From: Streptomyces sp. TS71-3 | Lineage (GTDB): Bacteria > Actinomycetota > Actinomycetes > Streptomycetales > Streptomycetaceae | Direction: 5' to 3' | Assembly: GCF_018327685.1 (NCBI RefSeq) | Contig: NZ_BNEL01000001.1 | Coordinates: 558,001-622,000 of the forward strand | DNA length: 64,000 nucleotides | Shown: piece after piece, positions 63,256 through 64,000 of the stretch | Layout: the number at the start of each line of letters is the position of its first letter | Numbering within the stretch: position 1 is the stretch's first letter | Translations under genes and position numbers: made by a program | Notes under the pieces: generated by a model | The model's input: only the letters and a program-made list of their open reading frames with translations | What the model was told of the DNA's origin: nothing | The model's database searches: none

Positions 63256-63671
63256 TGGCTACGCGTCACCCGAGCATTGCCCCCAAGGCGGCCAAGGCCG
63301 CGAAGGCGGCCCGCATCGCCAAGGCGAGGCGGCACGCCACCGAGGGCAGGAACACCGTCGAGACGCCGCTGAGCAAGTCGTACACGGACCCCCGTGACAT
63401 CCTGCTCAAGCCGGTCGTCTCCGAGAAGAGCTACGCGCTGCTCGACGAGAACAAGTACACGTTCGTCGTCGACCCGCGTGCCAACAAGACCCAGATCAAG
63501 CAGGCCGTCCAGGCGGTCTTCTCGGTCAAGGTCACCGGGGTCAACACGATCAACCGCCAGGGCAAGCGGAAGCGCACCCGCACCGGTTTCGGCAAGCGCG
63601 CCGACACCAAGCGCGCGATCGTGACCCTTGCCGAGGGCGACCGTATCGACATCTTCGGCCAGGCCTCCTGA
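63255..63671 (+). CDS. rplW: 50S ribosomal protein L23
   Basis: 138 residues from ATG 63255. A Lys/Ala-rich N-terminal extension of about 40 residues, usual in Streptomyces, precedes the L23 core [29 protein letters not shown] and [24 protein letters not shown]23 lies at the exit-tunnel mouth. Confidence 0.97.
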   Translation: MATRHPSIAPKAAKAAKAARIAKARRHATEGRNTVETPLSKSYTDPRDILLKPVVSEKSYALLDENKYTFVVDPRANKTQIKQAVQAVFSVKVTGVNTINRQGKRKRTRTGFGKRADTKRAIVTLAEGDRIDIFGQAS

Positions 63672-63710
63672 GGGAGCGCCCTGGTCCGAATATCGGACGA
63701 GGACTGAGAA

Positions 63711-64000
63711 ATGGGAATCCGCAAGTACAAGCCGACGACGCCGGGCCGCCGTGGCGCCTCCGTCGCCGACTTCGTCGAGGTGACGCGGTCCACGCCGGAG
63801 AAGTCGCTGGTCCGCCCCCTGCACAGCAAGGGCGGCCGTAACAACGCCGGTCGTGTGACCGTTCGCCACCAGGGCGGCGGGCACAAGCGTGCCTACCGTC
63901 TGATCGACTTCCGCCGCCACGACAAGGACGGCGTTCCGGCGAAGGTCGCGCACATCGAGTACGACCCGAACCGCACCGCACGCATCGCGCTGCTGCACTA
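63711..64000 (+). CDS. rplB: 50S ribosomal protein L2, N-terminal part, cut by window end
   Basis: Open from ATG 63711 ([21 protein letters not shown]) to the last base; 96 codons visible. [29 protein letters not shown] is the conserved L2 N-terminal block. The gene continues beyond the window. Confidence 0.98.
   Translation, partial: MGIRKYKPTTPGRRGASVADFVEVTRSTPEKSLVRPLHSKGGRNNAGRVTVRHQGGGHKRAYRLIDFRRHDKDGVPAKVAHIEYDPNRTARIALLH

Overview
The window is high-GC actinobacterial chromosome and reads as Streptomyces. It carries the conserved order rpmG, MaoC-type dehydratase pair, murB, adenosine deaminase, aminotransferase, tRNA-Trp, secE-nusG-rplKA-rplJL-rpoBC, rpsL-rpsG-fusA-tuf and the start of the S10 operon. 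GTG and TTG starts are frequent, and XRE/DUF397 pairs and TetR regulators are typical of the genus. No replication origin, rRNA, CRISPR array or complete insertion sequence was found. Layout: 1-4551 holds the end of a nuoN-type complex I gene, htpX and yccF, a GlsB-type membrane protein and a reverse-strand YajQ protein. At 4756 lies tRNA-Tyr. From there to the tRNA-Thr/tRNA-Met pair at 14423-14635 runs an accessory block: a kaiB-kaiC-PAS/PP2C operon (5578-8454), then a two-gene module in which a small helical protein and an NB-ARC/TPR protein share an amyloid-like motif (8539-11519), then a reductase-like and an amidohydrolase gene. 14733-24690 is mostly core metabolism with two TetR-controlled units whose operators are visible. 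24799-39543 is the secE to rpoC transcription/translation block, with unusually long spacers around rplJ. Between rpoC and rpsL (39669-50358) lies a second accessory block: a DUF1707 protein, an HATPase/XRE/DUF397 set, a decayed toxin-antitoxin pair, and a six-gene reverse-strand cluster of CRP-type regulator, class III nucleotidyl cyclase, P-loop/helical-repeat protein, SPFH-like protein, small membrane protein and M48 protease. 50737-55114 is the str operon. 55791-60995 holds a GH115 glucuronidase, a GNAT protein and a PD-(D/E)XK-type protein beside a fragment of a paralogue. 61613 to the end is rpsJ-rplC-rplD-rplW-rplB (cut). How genes work together: the strongest novel signals are three signalling modules. 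First, KaiB and KaiC homologues are coupled to a PAS-SpoIIE phosphatase without KaiA. Second, a helper/NLR-like pair is joined by a near-identical motif of about 18 residues. Third, a cyclase/CRP/membrane-protein cluster resembles a cyclic-nucleotide defence or stress system, and its cyclase and its NTPase share a different Gly-rich motif of about 34 residues. RpoB also carries Asn at the position equivalent to E. coli Ser531, a known rifamycin-contact site. Many intergenic gaps contain short exact-period tandem repeats (9 to 21 bp), which differ from gap to gap.
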